A DNA stretch of 64,000 nt from Entomomonas asaccharolytica (GTDB lineage Bacteria; Pseudomonadota; Gammaproteobacteria; Pseudomonadales; Pseudomonadaceae). Each line of letters begins with the position of its first letter. Position 1 is the stretch's first letter. Under the pieces are notes generated by a model. The model did not search any database. It was not told where the DNA came from and saw only the letters and a program-made list of their open reading frames with translations. Positions 33,704 through 42,850 of this stretch are shown one piece after another. The position numbers were made by a program, and so were the translations under genes. The stretch covers positions 1,379,673-1,443,672 of the forward strand of contig NZ_CP067393.1 of the NCBI RefSeq assembly GCF_016653615.1, read 5' to 3'.

Positions 33704-34393
33704 ATGAGGTTAATTACTTTAATACTTGTACCTTTAGCCGCTCAAGCACAGCCAAGTACTTTCTTTGAAGCAAAGCAACTAACTAATCAAATCTACTTTG
33801 ATAACAATACCGAACTTTACTGTGGATGTACCTACAATAAACATAAACAAATCGATTTAAATAGTTGTGGCTACAAAATTCGTAAGAATACCCAACGTAA
33901 TCGTGCTGAAAGAGTAGAGTGGGAGCATGTAGTACCTGCGGCAGTGATAGGAAAACAACGTCAATGTTGGCAGAAAGGCAAACGTAAATATTGCCAAAAT
34001 AATGATCCTGAGTTTGCTAAAATCGAAGCAGATCTGCACAACCTTATTCCTGTGATCGGAGAAGTGAATGCTGATCGTCAAGACTTCATGTTTGGATGGC
34101 TACCTGGTCAACCTTCTAAATATGGTCAATGTCAAACCATCATAGACTTTAAAAAACGTAAAATAATGCCTAGACAAGAAGTAAGGGGTATTGTGGCCAG
34201 AATTAGTCTCTATATGTATGATCGTTATCATTTACGATTATCAACACAAGATAAACAACTTTTTCAAGCATGGAACAAAGCTTATCCTGTTACTCACTGG
34301 GAAAAAACTAGAAATCAACGTACTGCTTGTATTATGGGATGGGGCAATAACTATATTTCAACAGTTGATTTAACTAAATGCCAAACAAAATAA
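33704..34393 (+). CDS. Endonuclease I family secreted nuclease
   Basis: A 229-residue EndA/Vvn-type nuclease (PF04231). A short signal peptide (LITLILVPLAAQAQP) sends it to the periplasm. The catalytic His-metal core is visible as RVEWEHVVPAAVIG, with the metal-ligand Asn in DLHNLIPVIGEVNADRQD. Paired Cys (CGCTYN, NSCGYK) fit family disulfides. It degrades DNA non-specifically in the periplasm; on an ICE it could limit uptake of competing DNA or supply nutrients. It is a single-gene unit before the T6SS cassette. Confidence 0.88.
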   Translation: MRLITLILVPLAAQAQPSTFFEAKQLTNQIYFDNNTELYCGCTYNKHKQIDLNSCGYKIRKNTQRNRAERVEWEHVVPAAVIGKQRQCWQKGKRKYCQNNDPEFAKIEADLHNLIPVIGEVNADRQDFMFGWLPGQPSKYGQCQTIIDFKKRKIMPRQEVRGIVARISLYMYDRYHLRLSTQDKQLFQAWNKAYPVTHWEKTRNQRTACIMGWGNNYISTVDLTKCQTK

Positions 34394-34583
34394 ATTAAAA
34401 AAATAATATGAGTTTTATGACGTACTAGAATAATTAAAAGTCGTTATGTAATTTAAATAAATTCTATAAAATGTATGGTTAATTATCATTAATGGTGCTG
34501 TTAATGCAGTAGGGGGATGATAATTATATGAGGAATTACATACCTATGTACAAGTGATAACATAGGTTCGAAGGAGTAACGAA

Positions 34584-37244
34584 TTGTTTTATAATGCTAG
34601 TGAAACTCATTTTCAATTATTTTGGGACGACTCTTCTGCACAAAATAATCAACTATCAATAGCTGAAGAACAACCTAAAACAGCAATAGATAAATTACAA
34701 ATATTATCTTTTCAAGGAGTCGAAGGTATATCAACACCTTATGCTTTTGAAATAACCTTAATTAACAAACATATCCGTTTTGATATTACTCAACTCCTAA
34801 GTAAATCAGTCTTTATAAGTTTTACTCCTGAAGGCACATCTGGTAATGGTACGCATGGAATTGTACAGAGTGTTAAAAGAGGGCCTATAAGCCAACACTA
34901 TACAACCTTCTCTATTATCATTACACCACGTTTTACTAACCTAATGCGTAGAGTTAATCAACGCAAATTTGTTCAAAAAACTACCCCTGATATTATAAAA
35001 ACCATCTTAGAAGAACATGGTCTGATGGAAGGAGCTAACACTGGCTTTGAATACAAATTCAAAGAAAGCTATCCAGTCAGAGATTTTTGTGTTCAATACG
35101 ATGAATCTGACTACCATTTTGTGTCGCGCCTTTGCCAAGAAGAAGGTATTGCATATTACTTTCAACATGAAAGTAATGGTCATAAAATGATTTTTACTGA
35201 TGCCATGCCATTCTTTCCAAGCATAGCAGAAGCAGTTAAATACATGAGTGATACAGGCATGGTTGCAGACCAACAAGCCTTAAAATACTTTGATGTATCA
35301 CTTGCTTCAAAAACTCAAACAGCAGCATGGCGTGACTACAACTTTACCAACATGAAAATCCCTGAAGGGGCTAGTCAAGGTAAACAAAGCCAAAAAGGTA
35401 ACGAAGCCACAGAACCAAACTTAGAACACTACGACTATCCAAGTTCAGGTATGGACAAAGCCAGAAATGAACAACTGGCTAAAATACAAATTGAACGTCT
35501 CAGAGCTAACCACCTAACAGGTGATGGATATTCAGACATTCCAGATCTACACAGTGGTTATTACATCACTATCGAGGGACATCCTAGCCTAGATACAATG
35601 GATGCTGACAAACCTTGGCTAATTACCCAAATAAAACATAAAGGCTATCAACCACAAGTTTTAGAAGCCTTTGCAGGAACAGCTAGTGCAGCCAGTACCA
35701 CTATACCTAGTCAACTGCATAAATATCTTGATATAGATACCCAGTTAGAATTTTCAGTAAATGACCAACAACAAGGTTATTTCAACGTATTCAACGCCAT
35801 TCCACAAGATGTGCCCTACAGACCTGCTTTAAGACATCCAAAACCCAAAGTACTAGGTTCGCAAACAGCCATTGTAACAGGCGCAGCAGGTGAAGAAATC
35901 TACTGTGATGAGTATGGACGAATCAAAGTTCAATTTCACTGGGACAGAGAAGGTACATACGATGAAAATAGCTCCTACTGGATCAGAGTAGCAAGTAACT
36001 GGGCGCATGATGGCTATGGTACAGTTGTTATACCTAGAGTAGGTATGGAAGTGATGGTAGATTTTCTGGAAGGAGATCCTGATCACCCCATAATTTCTGG
36101 AGCAATCCATAATGGCGTTAACAAAGTCCCTTATGACCTACCTGCTAATAAAACTCGATCAGTATTTAAAACAAGCTCATCCAAAGGTGGTGTAGGCTCT
36201 AATGAACTAAGAATAGAAGACAAAGCAGGGCAAGAACAAATCTTTGTACAAGCACAGAAAGATTATGATCAACTCACTAAAAATAATCATACCGTACAAG
36301 TTAACAACAACAGCCACCTACAAGTACAAAACGAACACTCAGAAACCATAGTAAAAAACAGATACACCAAAAATAAAGCTGAAGAACATCATTTAACAGA
36401 GCTAGATCGAAAGACTCAAATAATGATGAACGACTACAAAGATGTAGCTATAGCAGAACATACCACAGTAGGTACAGTAAAAACTACAGAAGCAGGGATG
36501 GAAATTAATCTAAAAGCTGGAATGCAATGTATTATTGATGGTGGCTTATCCCTAACCTTAAAAGCAGGTGGTCAACATATCGTACTAAACCCCGCAGGGA
36601 TATGGATGACAATGCCAGTATGGACTGGTGGTGTACCAATGGAAGGAACACCTGCTATACCAGTTCCACCATTAGCCAAAGAAAATGCAGTGGCACCGAC
36701 AGTAGCTCCACCCATTATCTATAAAAATGGTTTTAAGCAAATAGCAGAAAAACAACAAGGAATCTATAGAGGAACGCTTACGCTTATCGACAACAAGCAA
36801 ACCCCCATAACTGACAAATACTACAAAATAGTCACTGACCAAGGTACTGTTTTAGCTGAAGGTTTTACTGATCAGCAAGGTAAAAGTATAGAAGTAGCAA
36901 CTAATGAAGGACCAGGGGCTAAAGTATATATAGGTCAAGGTGGTTGGACATTCTCAGAACAAGTGCTGCTAGCTGACAGAAATGAATGTTCAGGGTGTAG
37001 TAGTGAAGACACTCAATACAGAGGGCAACTAAACCTCGTAGACAAAAATCAAAATCCTATAGCAGATGCTTATTACAAGATAGTAGGTAGTAATGGCGAA
37101 GTATTAGCTGAAGGAATAACAAACGAACAAGGTCAAAGTGAAGAAGTTGTATCCTATACTGACTCTGAAGCAAAACTTTATTTAGGTCAAGGTGGTTGGG
37201 TACTAACAGAACAAGTAACTATTGAAGAAGAGTGCTGTTGCTAA
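34584..37244 (+). CDS. vgrG: Type VI secretion tip protein VgrG with duplicated C-terminal domain
   Basis: An 886-residue VgrG starting at TTG behind AAGGAG. The gp27-like domain (residues 25-400) includes FQGVEGISTPYAFEI; the gp5-like OB domain has QTAIVTGAAGEEIYCDEYGRIKVQFHWDREG and SYWIRVASNWAHDGYG; then the DUF2345/needle region follows. After residue 725 two ~70-residue repeats (from residues 728 and 812: YRGTLTLIDNKQ and YRGQLNLVDKNQ) each end in GQGGW and a Cys cluster, the last being ECCC at the terminus. VgrG trimers form the T6SS spike; the extra repeats probably dock the downstream effector. No other T6SS structural gene is present, so it relies on a chromosomal apparatus. Confidence 0.93.
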   Translation: MFYNASETHFQLFWDDSSAQNNQLSIAEEQPKTAIDKLQILSFQGVEGISTPYAFEITLINKHIRFDITQLLSKSVFISFTPEGTSGNGTHGIVQSVKRGPISQHYTTFSIIITPRFTNLMRRVNQRKFVQKTTPDIIKTILEEHGLMEGANTGFEYKFKESYPVRDFCVQYDESDYHFVSRLCQEEGIAYYFQHESNGHKMIFTDAMPFFPSIAEAVKYMSDTGMVADQQALKYFDVSLASKTQTAAWRDYNFTNMKIPEGASQGKQSQKGNEATEPNLEHYDYPSSGMDKARNEQLAKIQIERLRANHLTGDGYSDIPDLHSGYYITIEGHPSLDTMDADKPWLITQIKHKGYQPQVLEAFAGTASAASTTIPSQLHKYLDIDTQLEFSVNDQQQGYFNVFNAIPQDVPYRPALRHPKPKVLGSQTAIVTGAAGEEIYCDEYGRIKVQFHWDREGTYDENSSYWIRVASNWAHDGYGTVVIPRVGMEVMVDFLEGDPDHPIISGAIHNGVNKVPYDLPANKTRSVFKTSSSKGGVGSNELRIEDKAGQEQIFVQAQKDYDQLTKNNHTVQVNNNSHLQVQNEHSETIVKNRYTKNKAEEHHLTELDRKTQIMMNDYKDVAIAEHTTVGTVKTTEAGMEINLKAGMQCIIDGGLSLTLKAGGQHIVLNPAGIWMTMPVWTGGVPMEGTPAIPVPPLAKENAVAPTVAPPIIYKNGFKQIAEKQQGIYRGTLTLIDNKQTPITDKYYKIVTDQGTVLAEGFTDQQGKSIEVATNEGPGAKVYIGQGGWTFSEQVLLADRNECSGCSSEDTQYRGQLNLVDKNQNPIADAYYKIVGSNGEVLAEGITNEQGQSEEVVSYTDSEAKLYLGQGGWVLTEQVTIEEECCC

Positions 37245-37254
37245 GGAGTAAAAA

Positions 37255-37629
37255 ATGACAGATCACAGCCAACATAACCACAGAGCGACTGCACGAATAC
37301 AATTTATGGGACAGTTCGAACCGATAGTAGGAATAGGTTATCGCTTTAAATATTCTTCTGAAGAGCCTATAGAGGGTAAAACAGATGATGCAGGATATAC
37401 CAAAACCTTAATAGCTGATAACAACATAATAAATGCGAATGACGAATCAATGAGCTATATCAAAATGGATTCAGACACTATGCCTATCACACTTGAAGTA
37501 CAACGTGATGATGGATCTTGGAAAGAAATAGGTGATTTTCAACTAGAAGCTGATAAAGAAAAAACCATTACAGCACAAATAGAAACCATTGTTTTACCTT
37601 TTAAACTAGAACTTGTAAAAGGTCTATAA
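37255..37629 (+). CDS. Small VgrG-associated protein (candidate adaptor)
   Basis: A 124-residue soluble protein starting 10 bases after vgrG. MTDHSQHNHRATARIQFMGQ is followed by a beta-rich body (VGIGYRFKYSSEEPIEGKTDDAGYTKTLIADNN) that recalls the K-x-x-x-(D/E)-x-x-G-x-(T/S) rhythm of the VgrG C-terminal repeats. Placement between spike and effector is typical of adaptors or chaperones that load T6SS effectors. It lacks the known DUF4123 or DUF1795 signature, so its adaptor role is only inferred. Confidence 0.6.
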   Translation: MTDHSQHNHRATARIQFMGQFEPIVGIGYRFKYSSEEPIEGKTDDAGYTKTLIADNNIINANDESMSYIKMDSDTMPITLEVQRDDGSWKEIGDFQLEADKEKTITAQIETIVLPFKLELVKGL

Positions 37630-37655
37630 GGCTAATGGAAAAGGAATTGTAGAGC

Positions 37656-39026
37656 ATGACAACTACCGTAGCAGAAGCACCTCAAAAAACAACAGTTGGA
37701 GCGAAAGTAATAAGCAATACCAAAGGCGATAATTTGGTACAGTTTGATGTGACTTATTATATTAAATTCAATGTATATCTGGGAGGAATGATCCTTTCAG
37801 CGGGGAACTCATTACCCTATATTTGGGTATGTTCAGATAGCCCTAATAGTGGAACATGGACTGTAGCTAAAACAGGAACGACCAATGGAGGGGTGACTTT
37901 ACCAGTAAGTAATACAGGGCAATATCGTCTATATATAAGAGAACCCCAAACATCCGATAAAGTGGGGGGCAAATTTACAATTCCTTTTCATGCATCTAGG
38001 TACGTTAGTTTACCTGCTAGAGCAGTACAGCCTCTATATGCAATTGATGTAACTGATGCAGCTGACGGTCTGGAAATTAAACCATTATTTCCTATTGAAT
38101 ATCCTTCTAGGCCGACAACAGGGGCAACTCAGAAAGTCTATCCAAAATTAGGTGCAAAAAAAGCACTAAATAATAAACATACATTAAAAGCTCCATTGAA
38201 TATGGGGGATTACAAAATAACTTATCAACTATGGGCTGATGCAAGTCAAGCTTATGGAATACTTAACTCTTATATTGCAAAAGCTAAATATAGTGATGCT
38301 TTAAAAATTTTATACAATGGTATTTTCTTGCCTGAAGTAGTGAATAAGCAAGAAACAAAAAATGGTTGTGTTTTATTATTTAAAGATGGAAATATAGAGC
38401 GAAAATTGATCTTTCAAGACAATTCTACACAAAATGCTAGAGGATATAAATCATTTGCTAGTGATAAAACAATGGCAGCAGAAGAGGCTATTAGAAGAAC
38501 TCACCCATCCGTATTTGATTACTGGCTTAAAGTGATGAGTGATTTTAATATGGTATCAGCAACAGTTAGTAGTGCTTGGCGACCTGCTATTGGATCTATA
38601 TATCATCGTTACTCATTGGGGTTAGATATTAATAAATTTACTGCTAAAGTACTAAACCCTACTACTAAAAAAACTGAAGAAGTTAATGTATCCTTAACAC
38701 GAGAAACTGGAAATAATGGTGCCACATGGTCACCCGTAAAAGTTAGTGAATTAACATCAAAAACTAGCATGGCTAAAACACTAACTACAAAATTATATGT
38801 TTATCTAGCTCAAGATAGAATATCTTCTACTAGAGAAATAAAGATTGAAGCTTTAGAAATGAATTTTAGTTTTTTAGGTATGCCTAAATTAGGATGGCTA
38901 GGTGCTCCTTGGGCAATGACATATACAGACCTTGGAATCAACTACAAAAGTGCAAAACCTGCAATAGCAACTAATTATGACCATCGTCATCATCTTCATC
39001 TAACCATTAAAGATGATTTGGAATAA
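37656..39026 (+). CDS. Candidate T6SS effector, M15-like zinc peptidase
   Basis: A 456-residue protein. The C-terminal half has the zinc ligands of M15/LAS peptidases: H317-x6-D324 in YHRYSLGLDINKF, and the H446-x-H448 pair in DHRHHLHLTI near the end. Such enzymes cut peptidoglycan cross-links or stem peptides in the periplasm. The first ~120 residues are beta-rich and may bind VgrG. No signal peptide, as expected for a T6SS cargo. The next gene encodes an exported protein, the usual arrangement for a periplasm-acting effector and its immunity protein. Confidence 0.72.
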   Translation: MTTTVAEAPQKTTVGAKVISNTKGDNLVQFDVTYYIKFNVYLGGMILSAGNSLPYIWVCSDSPNSGTWTVAKTGTTNGGVTLPVSNTGQYRLYIREPQTSDKVGGKFTIPFHASRYVSLPARAVQPLYAIDVTDAADGLEIKPLFPIEYPSRPTTGATQKVYPKLGAKKALNNKHTLKAPLNMGDYKITYQLWADASQAYGILNSYIAKAKYSDALKILYNGIFLPEVVNKQETKNGCVLLFKDGNIERKLIFQDNSTQNARGYKSFASDKTMAAEEAIRRTHPSVFDYWLKVMSDFNMVSATVSSAWRPAIGSIYHRYSLGLDINKFTAKVLNPTTKKTEEVNVSLTRETGNNGATWSPVKVSELTSKTSMAKTLTTKLYVYLAQDRISSTREIKIEALEMNFSFLGMPKLGWLGAPWAMTYTDLGINYKSAKPAIATNYDHRHHLHLTIKDDLE

Positions 39027-39031
39027 CTATT

Positions 39032-39724
39032 ATGAAATTTATAAAATGGCCTGTTTTTATATTAATATTACTATTGAATAATGTTATACATGCTAATGCC
39101 TATAACCCTGAGTGTGAAACCTCTAGGGTTAATTGTGATACACCATTGCCTTCTCCACCAAAATCTTCTTTAAAAATGACAAAAGAAGATATCAACAGGC
39201 CTCTTAAAATATCACGTGTAACGAAATGGGATATAAGAGCCATAGTTGCTATCGGAGCAGGGGTATTTGAATTTGATCAACAAGCAAATGTAATTAATAG
39301 CAACGGAGAGCCTATGACAGGTTATCTTGTTGAATTCTTAAATGAAGATAATAAACCTTTATGGAAAGGGAATGATAAAGTTTATTATTGGTATCGACCA
39401 GAAAGAGATACTGGTGACAATTTTAATGATCAAAGTTTATTAACAGCAGGAGATGGTATTTTTATTGATGCAGGTAATAGAATATGTCCTGCCAAATGGA
39501 TAGCTGAAGAATATACAGCTTTTGAAATTGATTACGCAGAGTATTATTTAGATGGTAACTGTACAAAGGCTACAAGAAAGAAAATTGGAAAAAACACATT
39601 CTGGATATACCCAATAAATGAAGAGCAAGACTCTTTTTATTGGTCCATTCAACAGATTAAAGATCCTATAAAACCAATGTATGATGCAGATGGAGATTGT
39701 TTACTGTATTGTGATAAATTGTGA
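39032..39724 (+). CDS. Candidate periplasmic immunity protein
   Basis: A 230-residue exported protein, 5 bases after the effector stop. The signal peptide is MKFIKWPVFILILLLNNVIHANA; the mature part has several Cys (NPECETSRVNCDT, CPAKW, GDCLLYCDKL) suited to disulfides in the periplasm. No known family. Immunity to the M15-like enzyme is inferred from order, spacing and cellular location. Confidence 0.6.
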   Translation: MKFIKWPVFILILLLNNVIHANAYNPECETSRVNCDTPLPSPPKSSLKMTKEDINRPLKISRVTKWDIRAIVAIGAGVFEFDQQANVINSNGEPMTGYLVEFLNEDNKPLWKGNDKVYYWYRPERDTGDNFNDQSLLTAGDGIFIDAGNRICPAKWIAEEYTAFEIDYAEYYLDGNCTKATRKKIGKNTFWIYPINEEQDSFYWSIQQIKDPIKPMYDADGDCLLYCDKL

Positions 39725-39812
39725 AGTATAAAATCTTACTAAGACCATTACAGAGTATTTTGCATATAAGAGCATAAGCAGTTTTTGTTAAGTCATAAAA
39801 GGAACAAAGAAG

Positions 39813-40058
39813 GTGCAATTATTAAGTTTCATACTGCTTACTCTAATGGATAAGTTTAAGCCAACTCCAAAACTAAATGTCAGCATGCGGCCTAAAATAA
39901 AGCCAAAACCTCGTAGAAGAACCAATAAATTAGGTATTTTTCTGGTTCTAACAATCTTCTTGTCAGTGCTTGGAGTGCTAGCATTAGGAGTTAAATTCGT
40001 TGTTAAAAAAATTAAAAACAGAAATAAAAAACGAATAGAGCAACAGACAACAGAGTAA
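39813..40058 (+). CDS. Small basic membrane protein
   Basis: An 81-residue protein with a GTG start behind AAAGGA. A hydrophobic N-terminus (LLSFILLTLM), a basic Pro/Lys/Arg segment (MRPKIKPKPRRRTNK), one membrane helix (LGIFLVLTIFLSVLGVLALGV) and a basic tail are seen. It might belong to the T6SS cassette as an extra accessory or immunity factor, but the gap of about 90 bases and lack of homology leave this open. An internal ATG at 39846 is an alternative start. Confidence 0.45.
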   Translation: MQLLSFILLTLMDKFKPTPKLNVSMRPKIKPKPRRRTNKLGIFLVLTIFLSVLGVLALGVKFVVKKIKNRNKKRIEQQTTE

Positions 40059-40089
40059 GGAAAAGATAATACTACCTATTTTTTAAGAG

Positions 40090-41352
40090 TTAAACTTTAA
40101 CAACGGGTAGTTCATTCCATCTGGTTGTAAAACGCTTACTGAGAAAGTTTCGTTTTATACTTGTGTTAGCACTAGCTTTAGTACAACCCACTTGTATAGT
40201 ACCTCTTCCCATCTTACTATTAATCTTATCAATGGTACCCATCAGTTTATCACGACTTTGTTTCTCAACTGGTTGTGAAGAATTAAATAAGTCTAATTGC
40301 ATACGATCTTTATCTATGAGATCCAGTAACATAATACCTGTTTTCATAAATAAATAGTTCTTACGATAAATAGCTTTTAATCCTTCTTTAGCGGTATTAG
40401 CAATTACACTGGTATCATCAGTAGGAAAGGGTAAAGGAATAACAATAGAAGGATTGTATTGTGGGTGACTTTCTTGAAAGCGATTTGTTTTCAGAAAAAC
40501 CATTACAGCTTGTGCAACAGAGTTTTGTTTTCTTAACTTTTCAGCACCTCTATTAACATGTAATCTAATGGCTTGACTCAAATAATAAAGATTACTTGTA
40601 GTATGTGACAAACTTCTTGAAGTCATTATATTCTTTTTGGGAGTCTCAAAATCATCTAACTCAATACAAGAAACTCCACGTAACTCAAGAATAGTACGTT
40701 CCAAAAGTACTGAAAAATGCTTTCTAATATACTTTAAATCGGCCTCTCGCAACTGCCAAGCAGTTTCTATTCCCAATGATAATAATTTAGTAGCGATTCT
40801 ACTGCCAACACCCCATATCTCTGAAGTAGGTAATTCCTTTAATAGATCATCTAATAATGTATCATCGGCATTTAAAAGACAGACTCCCTCATATTCAGGA
40901 TTCTTTTTTGCTACATGATTGGCTAGCTTCGCGAGGGTTTTACTGGATGATAGACCAATACTAACGGGTATACCTGTATTACGTTTAATGATCTTTCTTA
41001 AATGCTTACAATAATCAACAGGATTGGCATAAGCTAATAAATGAATAAAAGCTTCATCTATTGAATAAATTTCCAAATCTGAAACTTCCTCATTAATCGT
41101 GTTAAATACCCTTCGGCTCATATCTCCATAAAGCTCATAATTAGAACTAAGTAAAGTGATATGTTTACGAATATCAGGAGATATTTTAAAAGCAGGCATT
41201 CCCATAGGCACAAGAGGCTTAATCTCATTAGAACGAGCTATGACACAGCCATCATTGTTGGAAAGAATACCTATGGGTTTACCTTCAAGTTTTGGGTTAA
41301 ATACACGTTCACAAGAAGCATAAAAGTTATTGCAATCAATAAGACCAATCAC
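40090..41352 (-). CDS. umuC: DNA polymerase V catalytic subunit UmuC
   Basis: A 420-residue Y-family polymerase. The N-terminus IGLIDCNNFYASCERVFNP and the pair SIDEAFIHL carry the catalytic acidic residues; the helix-hairpin-helix region (ELPTSEIWGVGSRIATKL) and the DUF4113-like C-terminus complete the family length. With UmuD' it performs error-prone translesion synthesis under SOS. It is co-directional with umuD, and the stop/start overlap by one base. On a conjugative element it can raise recipient mutability. Confidence 0.95.
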   Translation of the reverse strand: MIGLIDCNNFYASCERVFNPKLEGKPIGILSNNDGCVIARSNEIKPLVPMGMPAFKISPDIRKHITLLSSNYELYGDMSRRVFNTINEEVSDLEIYSIDEAFIHLLAYANPVDYCKHLRKIIKRNTGIPVSIGLSSSKTLAKLANHVAKKNPEYEGVCLLNADDTLLDDLLKELPTSEIWGVGSRIATKLLSLGIETAWQLREADLKYIRKHFSVLLERTILELRGVSCIELDDFETPKKNIMTSRSLSHTTSNLYYLSQAIRLHVNRGAEKLRKQNSVAQAVMVFLKTNRFQESHPQYNPSIVIPLPFPTDDTSVIANTAKEGLKAIYRKNYLFMKTGIMLLDLIDKDRMQLDLFNSSQPVEKQSRDKLMGTIDKINSKMGRGTIQVGCTKASANTSIKRNFLSKRFTTRWNELPVVKV

Positions 41353-41798
41353 TAACTTCTACCTCTTAAAGAATGAATAGTATGTATGACGACACCCCAT
41401 ACATGAACATCTTTATCCTCTAAAGGAATAGTAGGGTATTCAGGATTGCCAGAAACCAAACAAAGTGAATTAGGCATATAAGCTAAACGTTTACAGGTTA
41501 ACTCACCATCAATAGCTACAATTAAAATATCACCAACTTTGGCTTCAAGAGAACGATCAACGACTAGTAAATCACCATCAAATATTCCATACTCAATCAT
41601 AGAATCACCTGCTGCTCGAATGTAGTAGGTAGCACTAGGATGTGGAATTAAATGTTCTGTAAGATCAAGTTTAGTTTCTAAGTAGTCATCAGCAGGTGAG
41701 GGAAAACCAGCTCTAACGGGGTTATTAACAAGCGGTAGGTAACGTTCAACGACCTCACGGACACCGCCAAGTACAACAGCACGGGTTATTCTGTCCAA
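41352..41798 (-). CDS. umuD: UmuD-type SOS mutagenesis protease
   Basis: A 148-residue S24 peptidase if the TTG at 41798 (with GGAG eight bases upstream) is used, which fits the family length (about 140). An in-frame ATG at 41867 would add 23 unconserved residues. The self-cleavage site lies in VRAGFPSPADDY (Ala-Gly, where the E. coli protein has Cys-Gly). The catalytic Ser is in GDSMIEYGIFDGD and the Lys in GELTCKRL. RecA-stimulated cleavage yields UmuD', the partner of UmuC. I did not find a classical CTGT-N8-ACAG LexA box upstream. Confidence 0.9.
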   Translation of the reverse strand: MDRITRAVVLGGVREVVERYLPLVNNPVRAGFPSPADDYLETKLDLTEHLIPHPSATYYIRAAGDSMIEYGIFDGDLLVVDRSLEAKVGDILIVAIDGELTCKRLAYMPNSLCLVSGNPEYPTIPLEDKDVHVWGVVIHTIHSLRGRS

Positions 41799-42083
41799 GA
41801 GAAAATCTCCAAAAAAATTAATACAATACAAAGTCCGTAGGCCAAAATCCCTAGGCATCATGCTCATTATTTTTGGAAATGAATGCGATAAATAGAGTTA
41901 TCAAAGAGGATAAAACAAAAATCATAACTGAATGATATAGCTATAAATTTATGTTAGTCAATAAGAATTATACGACTTTGGTCTAATATCAGCATTTTAT
42001 GCACTGAAAAATAAAATATAATGTAATTATTGCGAATATGTATTTAGGTAAGGTTTTTAGATAGATTACATTAAGGAAAAGAA

Positions 42084-42614
42084 ATGACAATACAACAGAC
42101 TGTTACTAAAGAGACATATGATTTTCTAAAAAAGTTTGAAAGCAATTTCTGTTCTCTTCCTAATGAAGAACTGCTATCTATTAATAGTTTTAGTCTTTTA
42201 TGGATGCTCTTTGAAAATAGACTACTAAATAAATCTGCTTCAGCCCAAAAAATTATTGATAAAGTTAATGAATTGAAAAAAGATAATAAGTTATCTAGTA
42301 TATTTTGGATGCCACATCTTAATTATTTTCAAAATAGATACATTTCAAATGATGGTACAAATTATTTATTTGATGATCTGTATTTTCGTAAACCTGATAA
42401 AAAAGAACTAGTTAAAGCTGTTTTGTTGGGGGAAACAAATGAACCTGAAGAAACGCTTGCTGCAATATTGATAATTGTTTTACGTTTACGAAATAACCTG
42501 TTTCATGGAGAGAAATGGTCATATGGAATTAGAGATCAACAAGATAATTTTAAACAAAGTATTGATCTATTAATATCCTGTTTAACAAGGTTTATTTATG
42601 AGAAAGATTTGTGA
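42084..42614 (+). CDS. HEPN-like protein, candidate defence or toxin cargo
   Basis: A 176-residue helical protein. Near the C-terminus LRLRNNLFHGEKWSYG holds R-N-N-L-F-H, the R-x4-6-H signature of HEPN domains, many of which are RNases in toxin-antitoxin and abortive-infection systems. The N-terminal part (NSFSLLWMLFENRLL; LSSIFWMPHLNYFQNRY) is typical of ApeA-like HEPN proteins. It stands alone between umuDC and the oriT region, with its own ribosome site (AAGGAAAAG). No partner antitoxin or nucleotidyltransferase gene is adjacent. Confidence 0.5.
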   Translation: MTIQQTVTKETYDFLKKFESNFCSLPNEELLSINSFSLLWMLFENRLLNKSASAQKIIDKVNELKKDNKLSSIFWMPHLNYFQNRYISNDGTNYLFDDLYFRKPDKKELVKAVLLGETNEPEETLAAILIIVLRLRNNLFHGEKWSYGIRDQQDNFKQSIDLLISCLTRFIYEKDL

Positions 42615-42814
42615 GATAAATCCTTTTCTTAATTCAACTAAAGACATGCGCTCCAAGTATTCTTAATACATTATCTGCGTCATTAATATGTTTTTTCCTA
42701 TAATTATGCTTTAAAAAAATAACACATCTTTCAATAAGCATTTATTGGTAATAATAAATCTCAAGATTATAAAATTAGTATTACATTAGTTGAAAAAAAG
42801 AACACAGTTAAATG

Positions 42815-42850
42815 GAAATGAGTAATTTCTATTTAACTATATTCCTACGA
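42815..42850 (+). promoter_or_regulatory. Shared tra-unit promoter/operator motif, site 3
   Basis: Third ATTTCTATTTAA (42825-42836), again next to an imperfect inverted repeat (AAATGGAAAT...ATTTCTATTT) and a -10-like TATATT. It would drive traI. Confidence 0.5.

Noticed and set aside
41799-42000. LexA box upstream of umuD
   Set aside because: No CTGT-N8-ACAG or close variant was found in this stretch; regulation may lie with another motif.
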